From Myxacorys californica WJT36-NPBG1 (GTDB lineage: Bacteria; Cyanobacteriota; Cyanobacteriia; Leptolyngbyales; Leptolyngbyaceae): a stretch of 52,795 nt of DNA. The position numbers and the translations under genes are program-made. The stretch is from NCBI GenBank assembly GCA_019359315.1, contig JAHHHO010000038.1:1-52795 (forward strand). The letters are read 5' to 3'. The notes under the pieces are model-generated. The model was not told the origin of the DNA and made no database searches. It was given only the letters and a program-made list of their open reading frames with translations. Of this stretch, positions 17,547 to 26,527 are shown one piece after another. Each line of letters opens with the position of its first letter. Within the stretch, counting starts at the first letter, position 1.

Positions 17547-18707
17547 ATGTCTAAAAATTTGTGGGAGCCTCCTCGGTTACGAGTCGGTCAAGACCTTGAA
17601 GAAGAACGTCGTGCTACCTGGCTGGAATTATTTTTCGATCTAATCTTTGTGGTGGCGATCGCAGAACTGGGTCACACCCTTAGTGAAGATGTTTCGGTCA
17701 ACGGCTTCATTGGCTTCGTGGTTCTGTTCGCGCCTGTCTGGTGGTGCTGGGTAGGTGCAACGTTCTACGCCACTCGGTTTGATACCGATGATCTGGGTCA
17801 ACGCCTGCTGACGTTCACGCAAATGGCGATCGTGGCGTCATTAGCGGTCAATGTGCACTACGGATTGGGCAAAACCGCGATCGCATTTGCGCTATCCTAT
17901 GCCGCATTTCGGAGCGTTTTAATTATTCAATATTTAAATGCTGGTCATCACATCCCCATAGCTCGACCGTTGACCCGCTGGTATGCGACTGGATTTAGTT
18001 TAGGAATGCTTTGCTGGCTCCTGTCGATTGCTGTCCCCACGCCGTGGCGATTTTTGCTATGGATCGTCGGATTGTTCATCGACTTTGTGACGCCCTTGAC
18101 GGCAGGACGGTTAATTCGACAAGTTCCGCCTAGCCTATCCCACATTCCAGAACGGATGGGGCTGTTCGTGATTATTGTATTGGGCGAATCGGTCTTATCC
18201 GTGGTGCGGGGCATCTCTGGGCAAGTGTGGACTGCTCCTACAGTTGCTATTTCACTTCTAGGACTAAGTACGGCATTTAGCGCTTGGTGGCTCTATTTTG
18301 ATAGTGTTGATGGCTCTCCCCTTCAAGCAATGAGGGCCGGTCACCCACTGCCGGGTTTAGTTTGGCTATACGGGCACCTGCCATTTGTGATTGGACTTAG
18401 CGCTACCGGCATTGGGATAGGACATGCGATTAAGTATGCGACTACAGCAATTCCAGAGAACGATCGCTGGCTTTTAGCCGTGGGCGCGATGTTGAGTTTA
18501 GGAGCGTTAGCGCTGATTCACTACCTCACCTGTGCTTCCGGTGAGAGAAAGATCAGATTAGCAAAGTACCGACTGGGATCAGCGTTAGCAGTGTTAGGGG
18601 TGGCGATCGTAGGACAAAACTTTTCTCCAGTCCTGTTTGTCGGACTGATCGCCCTCGCTTATTTAGTCCAAGTTGCTTTAGGATTACGAGAAAGTCGCTC
18701 CCTTTAG
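17547..18707 (+). CDS. low temperature requirement protein A (LtrA) family membrane protein
   Basis: The 386-residue protein opens with RRATWLELFFDLIFVVAIAELGH, the hallmark of the LtrA family, and has about ten or eleven membrane helices. A second conserved piece is PERMGLFVIIVLGESVLSVVRG. LtrA was first linked to cold growth in Listeria, and its biochemical function is unknown. Its TAG stop overlaps the ribosome site of the next gene, so the two form an operon. Confidence 0.88.
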   Translation: MSKNLWEPPRLRVGQDLEEERRATWLELFFDLIFVVAIAELGHTLSEDVSVNGFIGFVVLFAPVWWCWVGATFYATRFDTDDLGQRLLTFTQMAIVASLAVNVHYGLGKTAIAFALSYAAFRSVLIIQYLNAGHHIPIARPLTRWYATGFSLGMLCWLLSIAVPTPWRFLLWIVGLFIDFVTPLTAGRLIRQVPPSLSHIPERMGLFVIIVLGESVLSVVRGISGQVWTAPTVAISLLGLSTAFSAWWLYFDSVDGSPLQAMRAGHPLPGLVWLYGHLPFVIGLSATGIGIGHAIKYATTAIPENDRWLLAVGAMLSLGALALIHYLTCASGERKIRLAKYRLGSALAVLGVAIVGQNFSPVLFVGLIALAYLVQVALGLRESRSL

Positions 18708-18719
18708 GAGGAAACCCTC

Positions 18720-19895
18720 TTGCTCAAACTGGTCACGCTTCTATTACTCAGCAGCATGACGGTCATGGCGGGTGCAACCATTTCTCCTGCCTTGCCTAAA
18801 ATTCAAGATTTCTTTCGCACCGAATCAGACGCTGAATTTTGGGTCAAGCTGCTGCTGACCATGCCTGCATTATTTACGGCAATTAGCGCACCGTTTGCTG
18901 GCGCAATCATCGATCGCTTTGGTCGAAAGCCACTGTTGATTGGCGCAGTCATCCTCTACGGCTTAGCGGGTGGTTCTGGATTAGTTCTCAGTTCTCTCAA
19001 GGGTCTGTTGATTGGACGGGCACTGCTTGGCTTATCGGTCGGCGCAATTATGACTACGGCAACAGCACTGGTCGCTGACTATTACCAAGGGATCAAACGC
19101 AATCAGGTGATGGGGACTCAGGCAGCTTTTATGGGATACGGAGGAGTTGCCTTTCTAACCTTGGGAGGGTTTTTGGCAGATGCCAGTTGGCGATTGCCGT
19201 TCCTCATTTATCTGGTGGCGTTTGCGATCGCTCCTCTTGCTATCTTTACCCTGACTGAGCCTAGAACACCTCAAACTGTGGCTTCTAGTAATAGCAATAA
19301 ACCCGTCGAGCGGTTGCCCATTGCAACGGTGGCGATAATTTTTCTGTTGACATTCATTACGATGGTTGCTTTTTACATGATCCCAGTGCAGCTACCATTC
19401 TATCTTCAAAGCCTGGGTCAGGGCGGCGGTAAGGAAAGCGGACTTGCAATTGCGGCGTGTACCTTAGCCAGTGCAACGATGTCTACCCGCTATAGAAGCG
19501 TCAAAAGCACGCTCAGCTTTCAAGGAATCTTGGTCTGCGTCTACTTATTGATGGGACTTGGCTACATTGCCGTTTCTCTGTCCGGGAACTACGTATTCGT
19601 CGTCTTGAGTCTATCGATCGCCGGACTTGGACTAGGGCTACTGATGCCAAATATGAATGTTTGGATTAATGCGATCGCTCCTGTTCAAATTCGAGGACGG
19701 CTACTAGGCGGCGTGACCTCTGCCATGTTCTTGGGACAGTTTTTCTCGCCTATCGTGGTGCAACCGATCGCCAGTCGCTTTGGTTTAGGGCTTGCCTACG
19801 GAGTGATTGGTCGCCTACTGCTAGGCTTAGCGGCTTTAATTGTTGTTGCCTCGTTCTTTAGTCGTACGAGTCTAAAGGCAACAAGTCAGGAATAA
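18720..19895 (+). CDS. major facilitator superfamily transporter
   Basis: The 391-residue protein has about twelve membrane segments and the loop-2 MFS motif GAIIDRFGRKPLLIG. It starts with TTG, placed by an excellent AGGAGG ribosome site (18706-18711) 8 bases upstream that overlaps the stop of the LtrA gene. The substrate cannot be read from the sequence; the architecture resembles drug/H+ antiporters with 12 helices. The loop between the halves is short (about 178-200, SSNSNKPVERL). Confidence 0.85.
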   Translation: MLKLVTLLLLSSMTVMAGATISPALPKIQDFFRTESDAEFWVKLLLTMPALFTAISAPFAGAIIDRFGRKPLLIGAVILYGLAGGSGLVLSSLKGLLIGRALLGLSVGAIMTTATALVADYYQGIKRNQVMGTQAAFMGYGGVAFLTLGGFLADASWRLPFLIYLVAFAIAPLAIFTLTEPRTPQTVASSNSNKPVERLPIATVAIIFLLTFITMVAFYMIPVQLPFYLQSLGQGGGKESGLAIAACTLASATMSTRYRSVKSTLSFQGILVCVYLLMGLGYIAVSLSGNYVFVVLSLSIAGLGLGLLMPNMNVWINAIAPVQIRGRLLGGVTSAMFLGQFFSPIVVQPIASRFGLGLAYGVIGRLLLGLAALIVVASFFSRTSLKATSQE

Positions 19896-20226
19896 AAGAT
19901 TTGTCAGTCTGGTCGCAAGGCTAACGTGCTAGTTTATTAGATTTTCAGTTCTGGACACTCTATCTCAGAAGTATGCGTCAGAACTCGTAAAAGCGTTGCG
20001 CAACAATTGCTAAGGCAGTAAGAGAAACTGTTCGATGGAACTCGTAAACTGGCTCTTTCTACTGAATCAAACTGAATATTAAACGGAGAACGGCAAGCTT
20101 GCATTGTCAATGGCACTACGCCTAATTGAATTGAACCATTGTGCTGAACGCCCCACACCCCAGCTTCTTTCTCACTCGCAAGAACAAAGCAAGAGATCGA
20201 GGTCGCCCATACAGATGGGATTGACC
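19896..20226. other. 331-base spacer, no gene recognised
   Basis: It lies between convergent MFS and nblA genes. I see no convincing terminator, RNA or protein in it. Confidence 0.6.
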
Positions 20227-20418
20227 TTACGGCATCTCGGGTTCTAAGCCCCACTGATGCTTCAGGAAGTGGCGGTACATCGTTTCGCGCATCAGCATTT
20301 GCTCGTACATCTTGACCAAGAAATCTTGGGCTTGTTCACGGCTCATCTTCTGCACTTGGGTCTCGAAAGAGCGGATGTTGAATTGTTGTTCCAAGCTTAG
20401 CTCTACAGGTTGACTCAT
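20227..20418 (-). CDS. nblA: phycobilisome degradation protein NblA
   Basis: NblA binds phycobiliproteins and the ClpC chaperone and targets phycobilisomes for proteolysis under nitrogen or sulfur starvation. I start at MSQPVELSLEQQFNIRSF (63 residues), the family N-terminus; an upstream in-frame ATG would add 26 unrelated residues. The conserved core FETQVQKMSREQAQDFLVKMYEQML and the end LKHQWGLEP are intact. A ggag ribosome site lies about 8 bases upstream. The 600-base upstream region is rich in short duplications. Confidence 0.96.
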   Translation of the reverse strand: MSQPVELSLEQQFNIRSFETQVQKMSREQAQDFLVKMYEQMLMRETMYRHFLKHQWGLEPEMP

Positions 20419-20427
20419 AACAAACTC

Positions 20428-20465
20428 CAATGTAAGAGAGTAGACGACAATGTAAGAGAGTAGAC
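20428..20465. repeat. 20-bp-period tandem duplication in the nblA leader, with NtcA-like half-matches
   Basis: An 18-base unit repeats at a 20-base period, 10-47 bases before the nblA ATG. On the coding strand each copy contains GTC-N8-TAC, one base away from the NtcA consensus GTA-N8-TAC. Position so close to the start makes an activator role doubtful. Confidence 0.7.
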
Positions 20466-20858
20466 AGATTACAGAATCAACGGCTGATATTGTCAACAGT
20501 GGATTCTGGCAAACGAGGTTGATTCCTTAAAAACACCCAATGAATGTGGGAAGGCATTTATCGTTTGTTGTTAACAAAGATAACAAGCATTTGACAAAAT
20601 GGCCATACCCCCCTTGGAGTGATTTAAAGCTGCAATTCATTATTCAGAGTTTGCACTAAGACAGACTCCCTCTTCTGTCTAGAGGAGAGAGGAGGAGTAT
20701 GAGCGATATTCCCTGTGAGTGAGGAAAAGCTGAAACTGCCAGTTTCGCTGGGTTACGATAGAGTTAAAGAGTCAAGAATGATACAAAAGTACATCCTGTT
20801 TTCACTGGCAGGGCGAACTACTGCATCTACCTTAATGCCTCACTTTGCCAGAGAATTT

Positions 20859-20900
20859 TTGAGTAGAGGTAACAGATAGTTGAGTAGAGGTAACAGATAG
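20859..20900. repeat. 21-bp perfect tandem duplication
   Basis: The 21-base unit beginning ttgagtagagg occurs twice head to tail without change, in the spacer between PP2C and nblA. Confidence 0.97.
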
Positions 20901-20965
20901 AGGCACTATCCGTTATGTCTGCCCTACTGTTTTCCTATTCAATGCCAATGTGCTTTGCTAAGCGC

Positions 20966-21001
20966 AACGCTTCTACCGGCTAAAACGCTTTTACCGGCTA
21001 A
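20966..21001. repeat. 18-bp tandem duplication, one mismatch
   Basis: Units aacgcttctaccggctaa and aacgcttttaccggctaa adjoin just downstream of the PP2C stop codon. Confidence 0.95.
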
Positions 21002-21027
21002 GTAGACGTTTCGTTTCGATTCATCTT

Positions 21028-21759
21028 TCACCTTCCAGCGTCGATCGAAATAACAATAACGGTGATGTTATCGCGTCCGCCCCGGTCTTTAGCCGCGTCA
21101 ATCAGAGCCAATGCTGCTTTCTCACAGACCCGAATCGACTCTAATTGGGTGGCGATGATTTGATCAGACAGTTCTTCAGTCAGTCCGTCTGTACACAGCA
21201 GGATGCGATCGCAGGGCTGCACCTCAATCGGCTGAATGGCGACGGGCTGGAGGTCTTCTCGCCCCAAACATTGGGCTAACACATGCCGCCACGGATGCGA
21301 TCGCGCTTGCTCAGGGGTGAGTTCTCCTAGCTGCACCGCCCGTGCCACCCAGGTATGGTCTTCTGTCAGTTGCTGTAATGTCGCGTCTCGCAGCCGATAT
21401 AGCCGAGAATCTCCAACATGAGCGCAGAGCGGTTGCTCATCTCGAAACATCAGAACAACCAGCGTCGTACCCATATCAGCGCGCTCTGGATGCTGAGTTT
21501 GATCGTTTAGAATGGCTTGATTTGCCTCTAAAATCGCTTTTTCCAGGAGTTGTTCAGACGGAATCTCAGAATTCCAATACTGGGTAAGAAACGTTTGAAT
21601 GACTTCTGTAGCAATGCGGCTAGCTTCTTGCCCCCCTGCGTGTCCACCCATACCATCTGCCACCACAAAAAAGCGCCCATCAGAGTCAATAACGTAGGAA
21701 TCTTGATTGGCAGAGCGGACTAACCCGGTATCGGTCATCCCGGTAAAAAGGCGTTTCAT
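21028..21759 (-). CDS. PP2C-family serine/threonine protein phosphatase
   Basis: A soluble 243-residue PPM phosphatase of the bacterial PrpC/Stp type, which removes phosphate from Ser/Thr using two or three Mn/Mg ions. Metal and phosphate motifs are present in order: RSANQDS, VVADGMGGHAGG, GDSRLYRL, TDGLTEEL and GGRDNITVIVI. The start MKRLFTGMTDTGLVRSANQD is typical. It is the last of a minus-strand group containing an ABC1 kinase and a kinase-like protein, which suggests a shared phosphorylation role. Confidence 0.95.
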   Translation of the reverse strand: MKRLFTGMTDTGLVRSANQDSYVIDSDGRFFVVADGMGGHAGGQEASRIATEVIQTFLTQYWNSEIPSEQLLEKAILEANQAILNDQTQHPERADMGTTLVVLMFRDEQPLCAHVGDSRLYRLRDATLQQLTEDHTWVARAVQLGELTPEQARSHPWRHVLAQCLGREDLQPVAIQPIEVQPCDRILLCTDGLTEELSDQIIATQLESIRVCEKAALALIDAAKDRGGRDNITVIVISIDAGR

Positions 21760-21865
21760 GATTCGATCAGCAAGAAACTTGGGTGAAAAAGGTTGAGCTT
21801 CCTAAATACTATTCAACTCGATTCGTACCCAAGTGGGCGAAAACTTCACTTGAGCCATACCCTAA

Positions 21866-23773
21866 CTAGGGCATTCGATCGTAACGATCTAGCTTCAGCA
21901 TCAGTCGAATAAGCGCTACCCCGCTAATCAAGGCAGCAACGGCGGGAATCGTCGCGGCCCAGGCAAGCTGGCTCACAAGCAAGATGGTCGCTGATATCGT
22001 AAAAGCACAAGTCAACAGCGTGTAGTTTGTGCCCATGTTGACCCCACTGATGCGGCGCAACACCCGGTCAGTTTCCGTCGATCGCACCCGCACCCGGATA
22101 TCCCCCCGCTCTAACTTATCAAGCGTGTCTTCGATCCGACGCGGTAATCCAAACGCCGTGTTGCCAACCTGCACGGCTTGCCGACCTAACTCGTTGATGA
22201 TGCTACTTCCGGCTTCTGAAGAATTTCCATTGGTCATAAGCTGCATTGCAAATGGTCTTGCAACCTCCATAAAGTTGAATTTTGGATCTAGCCCTTTGCC
22301 TACCCCTTCAAGGGTGGAGAACGCTCTCATGACGAAGGTAAACGTCGCTGGAAACCGGAACGGCTGACCGTAGGCAACTTCATACAAATCATCGCTAATG
22401 GCTGAAATGGACTGGTCTTCAAAAGGCTTGTCCATGAAATTGTCCAGCATAAACTGGACAGAACGACGCACCGGACCCATATCCTCGGCAGGAGCCAGCG
22501 CGCCGAGATCGATTAGCGATCGCACCACACGGTCAGCATCTTTCTGAGCAACGCCAAAAAAGGTATCCAATAGGCGTTCGCGAGTGACGGGTTGAATCTG
22601 TCCCATCATGCCGAAGTCGTAGAAAATCAGATTGCCATCGGGACTGACGGCAATGTTGCCAGGGTGGGGATCGGCGTGAAAGAACCCATTAGTTAATAAT
22701 TGATGGAGATAGGCTTCTGCTCCCAGGTTCGCAAGGCGGCTGCGATCGAGCCCTGCTGCTTCTAAAGCTTCGTAGTGACTAATTTTAATCCCCGGTAGGT
22801 ATTCCAGCGTCAAGACTCGCGGCGAAGCATAGCGCCAGTACACTCTTGGCACATGTACCCAGTCATGCCCTCGGAAGTTGCGTCGGAAGGTATCTGCGTT
22901 GCGACCTTCATTCAAGTAGTCAATTTCTTGCCAAAGAATTTTGCAGCATTCCTCATAAATGCCTGACCAGTCGCGACCTTTGCCCCACTCTGGGTGACTC
23001 TGAAAATAGCGAGCAATGCCTTTGAGAATCTGGAGGTCAATCTCGAATAATTTTCGGAGTCCGGGGCGTTGAACCTTGACAACGACTTCTTCACCAGAAT
23101 GTAACTGCGTTCGGTGCACCTGTCCTAGACTAGCGGCAGCTAAAGGAATCGGGTCGAAGCTGCGATACAGATCCTCAACAGATTTTCCTAAATCTTGCTC
23201 AATGATTGCCGCCGCCTGCTCGTAGCTGAAGGCAGGCACCCGATCTTGTAGTTTAGACAGTTCTTCAACAAACTCAATGGAAAATAAGTCAGCACGAGTT
23301 GAGAAGAGTTGTCCAAGCTTAATGAAAGTTGGTCCAAGATCAAGCAACGTTTCTCGAATCCAACTAGCTAAGGTTCGTCGCCGCTCAGCTTTGCTAGCGT
23401 CAGTCATGCCTCCCCGATAGCTCCAAGACTTGTTGTAGAGCCATCTAGCCGCCATCAGTTTCAGCACAAACGACCAAATATCGATATACCGACGCTGTTT
23501 GGAGTAGCTTTCTCGACTCCAACGATAAGCCTTCGCACGACGAGCTTGACCCCTCACTTGGCGTTTGGTGGGCAATCCGCTGGGGTAATCCGATAGTGGC
23601 ACTTGTGGCTCAGTCAGCAGATCTTGCTCCACTGTTTCAAACGGCGGCGTTACTCTGAGGTGCTTGCCATTGTCTTCGGCATGCTTAAGCTGCGAGTCAG
23701 CGCTCACAGGCAGATCTGCTGAGTGCTGAGAGGGGCTGGAGTCATTAGAAGAAACAGACACTCGACTTTCCAA
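21866..23773 (-). CDS. ABC1/AarF (UbiB/ADCK) family kinase-like protein
   Basis: The 635-residue protein has a disordered N-terminus (about 1-85), then the ABC1 core: the KxGQ motif in LGPTFIKLGQLFSTRADL, the Ala-rich loop AAASLGQVHR replacing the glycine loop, VVVKVQRPGL, catalytic ADPHPGNI and YDFGMMGQ. Two C-terminal hydrophobic stretches (about 580-625) should anchor it in the membrane. Relatives act in quinone or prenyl-lipid metabolism in cyanobacteria and plastids (plastoglobule ABC1K proteins). Key residues are kept, so ATP binding is likely. It lies 64 bases after the DUF6825 gene. Confidence 0.93.
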   Translation of the reverse strand: MESRVSVSSNDSSPSQHSADLPVSADSQLKHAEDNGKHLRVTPPFETVEQDLLTEPQVPLSDYPSGLPTKRQVRGQARRAKAYRWSRESYSKQRRYIDIWSFVLKLMAARWLYNKSWSYRGGMTDASKAERRRTLASWIRETLLDLGPTFIKLGQLFSTRADLFSIEFVEELSKLQDRVPAFSYEQAAAIIEQDLGKSVEDLYRSFDPIPLAAASLGQVHRTQLHSGEEVVVKVQRPGLRKLFEIDLQILKGIARYFQSHPEWGKGRDWSGIYEECCKILWQEIDYLNEGRNADTFRRNFRGHDWVHVPRVYWRYASPRVLTLEYLPGIKISHYEALEAAGLDRSRLANLGAEAYLHQLLTNGFFHADPHPGNIAVSPDGNLIFYDFGMMGQIQPVTRERLLDTFFGVAQKDADRVVRSLIDLGALAPAEDMGPVRRSVQFMLDNFMDKPFEDQSISAISDDLYEVAYGQPFRFPATFTFVMRAFSTLEGVGKGLDPKFNFMEVARPFAMQLMTNGNSSEAGSSIINELGRQAVQVGNTAFGLPRRIEDTLDKLERGDIRVRVRSTETDRVLRRISGVNMGTNYTLLTCAFTISATILLVSQLAWAATIPAVAALISGVALIRLMLKLDRYDRMP

Positions 23774-23837
23774 CTAACTTTTGTTTGATTATCAACGCTA
23801 TATAGAGGGGCTGCCCAGCCCCTTGCGGTAGAACCCG

Positions 23838-24191
23838 CTAAGGCTGTTCTGAGCGACTGCGGTAAAGTTGTAACTGCGATCGCAGTTCGGCAATCTCAGC
23901 TCTTAGGTCATCAATTGTGGCCTGTAAGTCACTCGACGGGGTTCCGGCAAAGTCGACGACGGTTGTGCCTGGAGTAGCAGTTGCAGAGCGAGATTGCATC
24001 GCGATTTCTTCTTCGCGAGCAGCTCGCTCCATCACATCATCGACAAAATTCCGTAGATTTTCTCGCTGCTCGGCGTCAAACTTGCCCAATTCGCTGAGCG
24101 CTTCTGTGACGCCAGCCTCAACCTGCTCATACACGACCTCTGCGATCGCGCGACCCACAAAAAAGGCACGAAGTAAAGAACTATTATTCAT
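23838..24191 (-). CDS. DUF6825 family protein of cyanobacteria and plastids
   Basis: The 117-residue protein starts [23 protein letters not shown] (I use the ATG at 24191; the frame runs 8 residues further). The N-terminal half is a conserved helical region ([34 protein letters not shown]), and the end is a short coiled coil ([19 protein letters not shown]). I assign it to the DUF6825 family from memory of that pattern; the function is unknown. Its spacing to the ABC1 gene downstream suggests one transcript. Confidence 0.7.
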   Translation of the reverse strand: MNNSSLLRAFFVGRAIAEVVYEQVEAGVTEALSELGKFDAEQRENLRNFVDDVMERAAREEEIAMQSRSATATPGTTVVDFAGTPSSDLQATIDDLRAEIAELRSQLQLYRSRSEQP

Positions 24192-24316
24192 AAAAATTAT
24201 TCCAGCGCTGCCCAAATTATAGCTTGTTCCCGCTTAGGAAAGGGATGAAGGCTAAAGTAAGCAAAACCATTCTTTCATCCCTTATGTCTAGTTTAATCGA
24301 CCTCTAAAAGTCTTCT

Positions 24317-25978
24317 TCAGTTTCCAGTCACGCTCCTCGTGGGGGGTTCTGGTGCGCTCTCGCGCGACTCCAAATTAGAAGGATTGGTAGCAGGCGAAAC
24401 AGGAGCAACCGCAGGCACTTCGGGAGCCGTTGGCAATGGCGGTTCCACAGGAGAAACAGCTTTAGGAATAGGCTTGACTGGAGCGGGTTCGACTGGACGG
24501 TAGCGGGGTGTTTCTACAGGAACGGGAGCGCTGTCAAGCGGAGCAAGTTCGGTCTGTGGAGATGAAGGCAACGATCGCTCTAGTTCTGGTGCGCGCTGGA
24601 TAGGAGCCAGTTGGGTTGCTGGAACGTCTACTGAACCTTGCTCAGCTGAATTTGCTGGCATTGTCCAATCTGTGGTGGTAGGCGGCTTGCTGCCATAGCT
24701 CCCCGGCATCTTCTCTACAGGAATATCGCCTTGATCGACGCTTGGAGAAAGGGTGCCTTTCCAGGCGCGATCGCTAAAGGTTTGCGCGGGATGAAAAATG
24801 CTGGCTCCAGGCGCTTTAGCAGCACTAATTCGTAGGGCTAAGCCAAAGCCCAAACCTAAAGCGGTGGCAGTAGCTCCTGTAATCACCAAAAATTTCGGAA
24901 AGTGAGGGCTCATTCCAGAGTAAGCCGCAATCGGTTTTTGAGTGAGAGGTCTGGCAACAGGTGGAAGGGTCGGTTTGGGTGAAACGTTGAGCGTCGCCGC
25001 TGGTTGGGTAATTTTTAGGGGCGGCGGTGGGGGAGGAGTTTGAGGTGCTTTTACGACACTGGGTGCATTACTGGGTGCATTCTGTTTTACCACGTCACGT
25101 TCTACAACTTTAGGAGACGCTTCTCGTGGTGTCGCCATGGGAAGGGGTATGGGCTGTGAGACAGGACGAGGGGAGGATGTGGGCGCAGATGCAGCAGGGG
25201 AAGACACTCCGAGCAACGGCAGCGTCGTATTGGGTAGAAAACGCAGCCACTCCTCCACAGATTGCGATCGCAAGGCTGGATTCATCCCTTGCAAAATTGC
25301 TTCTTTAGTCGTGTCACTCCACGAATGCTGATCGAGCGACATCTGCGCGGTCGGAGCCTGACCCGATAATAAGTAATACAGAGTAACCGCGAGACCATAG
25401 CGATCGATCGCCGTCTGACTCTCAACGTCCCAATCTGGAGTAAATGGATTGATTTGAGTGGGGGGTAGGCTGGGACTAGCTAGATCATGAGCGAATCCAA
25501 AGCCAACCAGGATGGCAAGATTTGTTCCCTGACGCCGAATCAGCGATCGCGGTTGAATATTTCGGTGAATCAGTCCATTCCCATGTGCAACACTCACCGC
25601 AGAGCCAGCTTGCCGAATGTAATGAATTGCTTCGGCTTCTGCAAGCGCTCCATGCACAGAAACCAGCGTCGCTAACGCTTGACCTGACACAAATTCCATC
25701 ACCAGACAAGGAAGCTGGTCTTCTTCAAAGAAGTCTAAGACTCGAACGATGCTGGGATGCTGAGTTCTCGCCAACAGCCGGACTTCTTCGATAAATTCAG
25801 CCTTGAGCTGAGGAAAACTGCGAGTCACCTGCAAACTGGGGTCTAGTGTCTTGATGACGACTCCCTGATTAAGCAGAGTTTGGGTCGCTAGGTAAGTTGC
25901 TCCAACGCCTTCATCACCTAGCGCCTGGCTGAGCAGGTATTTCCCGTTCTGAAGGGTTGCACCCGGTTGTAGTTTCAT
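24317..25978 (-). CDS. catalytically dead Ser/Thr kinase-like membrane protein (pseudokinase)
   Basis: The first 250 residues are a protein-kinase fold: glycine loop LGDEGVGATYL, VIK43 lysine, and EEVRLLARTQHP helix C. The catalytic centre is lost: HRD is HRN (N140), the loop Lys and Asn are Gln142 and Ser145, and DFG is GFG (G159). The active kinase at 48343-49911 aligns position for position with D140, K142, N145 and D159. A Pro-rich linker (about 260-350), one membrane helix (about 363-383) and a long Pro/Ala/Glu tail follow. It probably works as a sensor, scaffold or regulator, not an enzyme. It contains the in-frame duplication NAPSNAPS. It is upstream of DUF6825, ABC1 and PP2C on the same strand. 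Confidence 0.9.
   Translation of the reverse strand: MKLQPGATLQNGKYLLSQALGDEGVGATYLATQTLLNQGVVIKTLDPSLQVTRSFPQLKAEFIEEVRLLARTQHPSIVRVLDFFEEDQLPCLVMEFVSGQALATLVSVHGALAEAEAIHYIRQAGSAVSVAHGNGLIHRNIQPRSLIRRQGTNLAILVGFGFAHDLASPSLPPTQINPFTPDWDVESQTAIDRYGLAVTLYYLLSGQAPTAQMSLDQHSWSDTTKEAILQGMNPALRSQSVEEWLRFLPNTTLPLLGVSSPAASAPTSSPRPVSQPIPLPMATPREASPKVVERDVVKQNAPSNAPSVVKAPQTPPPPPPLKITQPAATLNVSPKPTLPPVARPLTQKPIAAYSGMSPHFPKFLVITGATATALGLGFGLALRISAAKAPGASIFHPAQTFSDRAWKGTLSPSVDQGDIPVEKMPGSYGSKPPTTTDWTMPANSAEQGSVDVPATQLAPIQRAPELERSLPSSPQTELAPLDSAPVPVETPRYRPVEPAPVKPIPKAVSPVEPPLPTAPEVPAVAPVSPATNPSNLESRESAPEPPTRSVTGN
25058..25081. repeat. 12-bp in-frame tandem duplication inside the pseudokinase gene
   Basis: The unit actgggtgcatt occurs twice, encoding NAPSNAPS in the proline-rich linker. 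Confidence 0.9.
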
Positions 25979-26235
25979 TTGACACTCCCCAGCAAGATCC
26001 CAATTATGCTACCTCTTTCAGAGCAAATTCCCAACTCTCAGGACTGATTCAAATCAGGACAAATTCCCAGGACGAATCCCAAATCCTCAGAAGGCGCTCT
26101 ACCGGAGAGCGCCCTTAATTAAAATTGCTTCGATTGAATCAGATTCTGATAACTAAGAAATTAATGGGGAAAAACAAAGGTTAAAAAGCTTAAGAAATGC
26201 GATCGCTAGGGCAGCTTATCTTAGCCTTGATAGCT

Positions 26236-26424
26236 TTATGAAATGGCGCTATTGAGGCTCACTGTTTGACTTCGGACTGCACTCCAAGCCACGTGGTGGG
26301 CTTTTGCCTCTTCCCCATACCACTGAAGGGCAGAGTTAAACGCTACCCTATAGAAGTGTTGTGCAGTCTCAGAAAGTTGCTCGCGAATACCTTCGGGCAA
26401 TTCGCAATTACTTTGGTACGACAT
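26236..26424 (-). CDS. ChaB family protein
   Basis: This 62-residue protein matches the ChaB fold: LPEGIREQLSETAQHFYRVAFNSALQWYGEEAKAHHVAWSAV region, with the family pattern LP-(x)n-A-x2-Y/F-x2-AFNSA-(x)n-AH-x-VAW-x-AV. ChaB was named as a regulator of the ChaA cation antiporter in E. coli, but its role in cyanobacteria is unknown. No chaA is nearby. It is divergent from hemL. Confidence 0.85.
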   Translation of the reverse strand: MSYQSNCELPEGIREQLSETAQHFYRVAFNSALQWYGEEAKAHHVAWSAVRSQTVSLNSAIS

Positions 26425-26527
26425 TCTAGCCGCCTCCAGTAAGTGAGATAATTTTCCAGTATTGCGGCTTAGGTCAGGAAATGCGCCTGTCCTACGGAAT
26501 ATCTTCAGAATTTATAAGGAGAGAGCT

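Larger units (their letters stand above)
20419..21027. other. 609-base regulatory spacer upstream of nblA
   Basis: It holds three separate tandem duplications (20428-20465, 20859-20900, 20966-21001), an inverted repeat tttgtt-gtt-aacaaa (20564-20578), and no credible gene. It contains the nblA promoter region and the 3' end of the PP2C transcript unit. Confidence 0.65.

Noticed and set aside
19937-20254. 105-residue minus-strand frame downstream of nblA
   Set aside because: It overlaps the nblA 3' end, has a composition unlike a protein, and has no ribosome site.
21028-25978. Operon acquired by horizontal transfer
   Set aside because: HIP1 sites and base composition match the surrounding core genes, and there are no mobile-element remnants or tRNA junctions.
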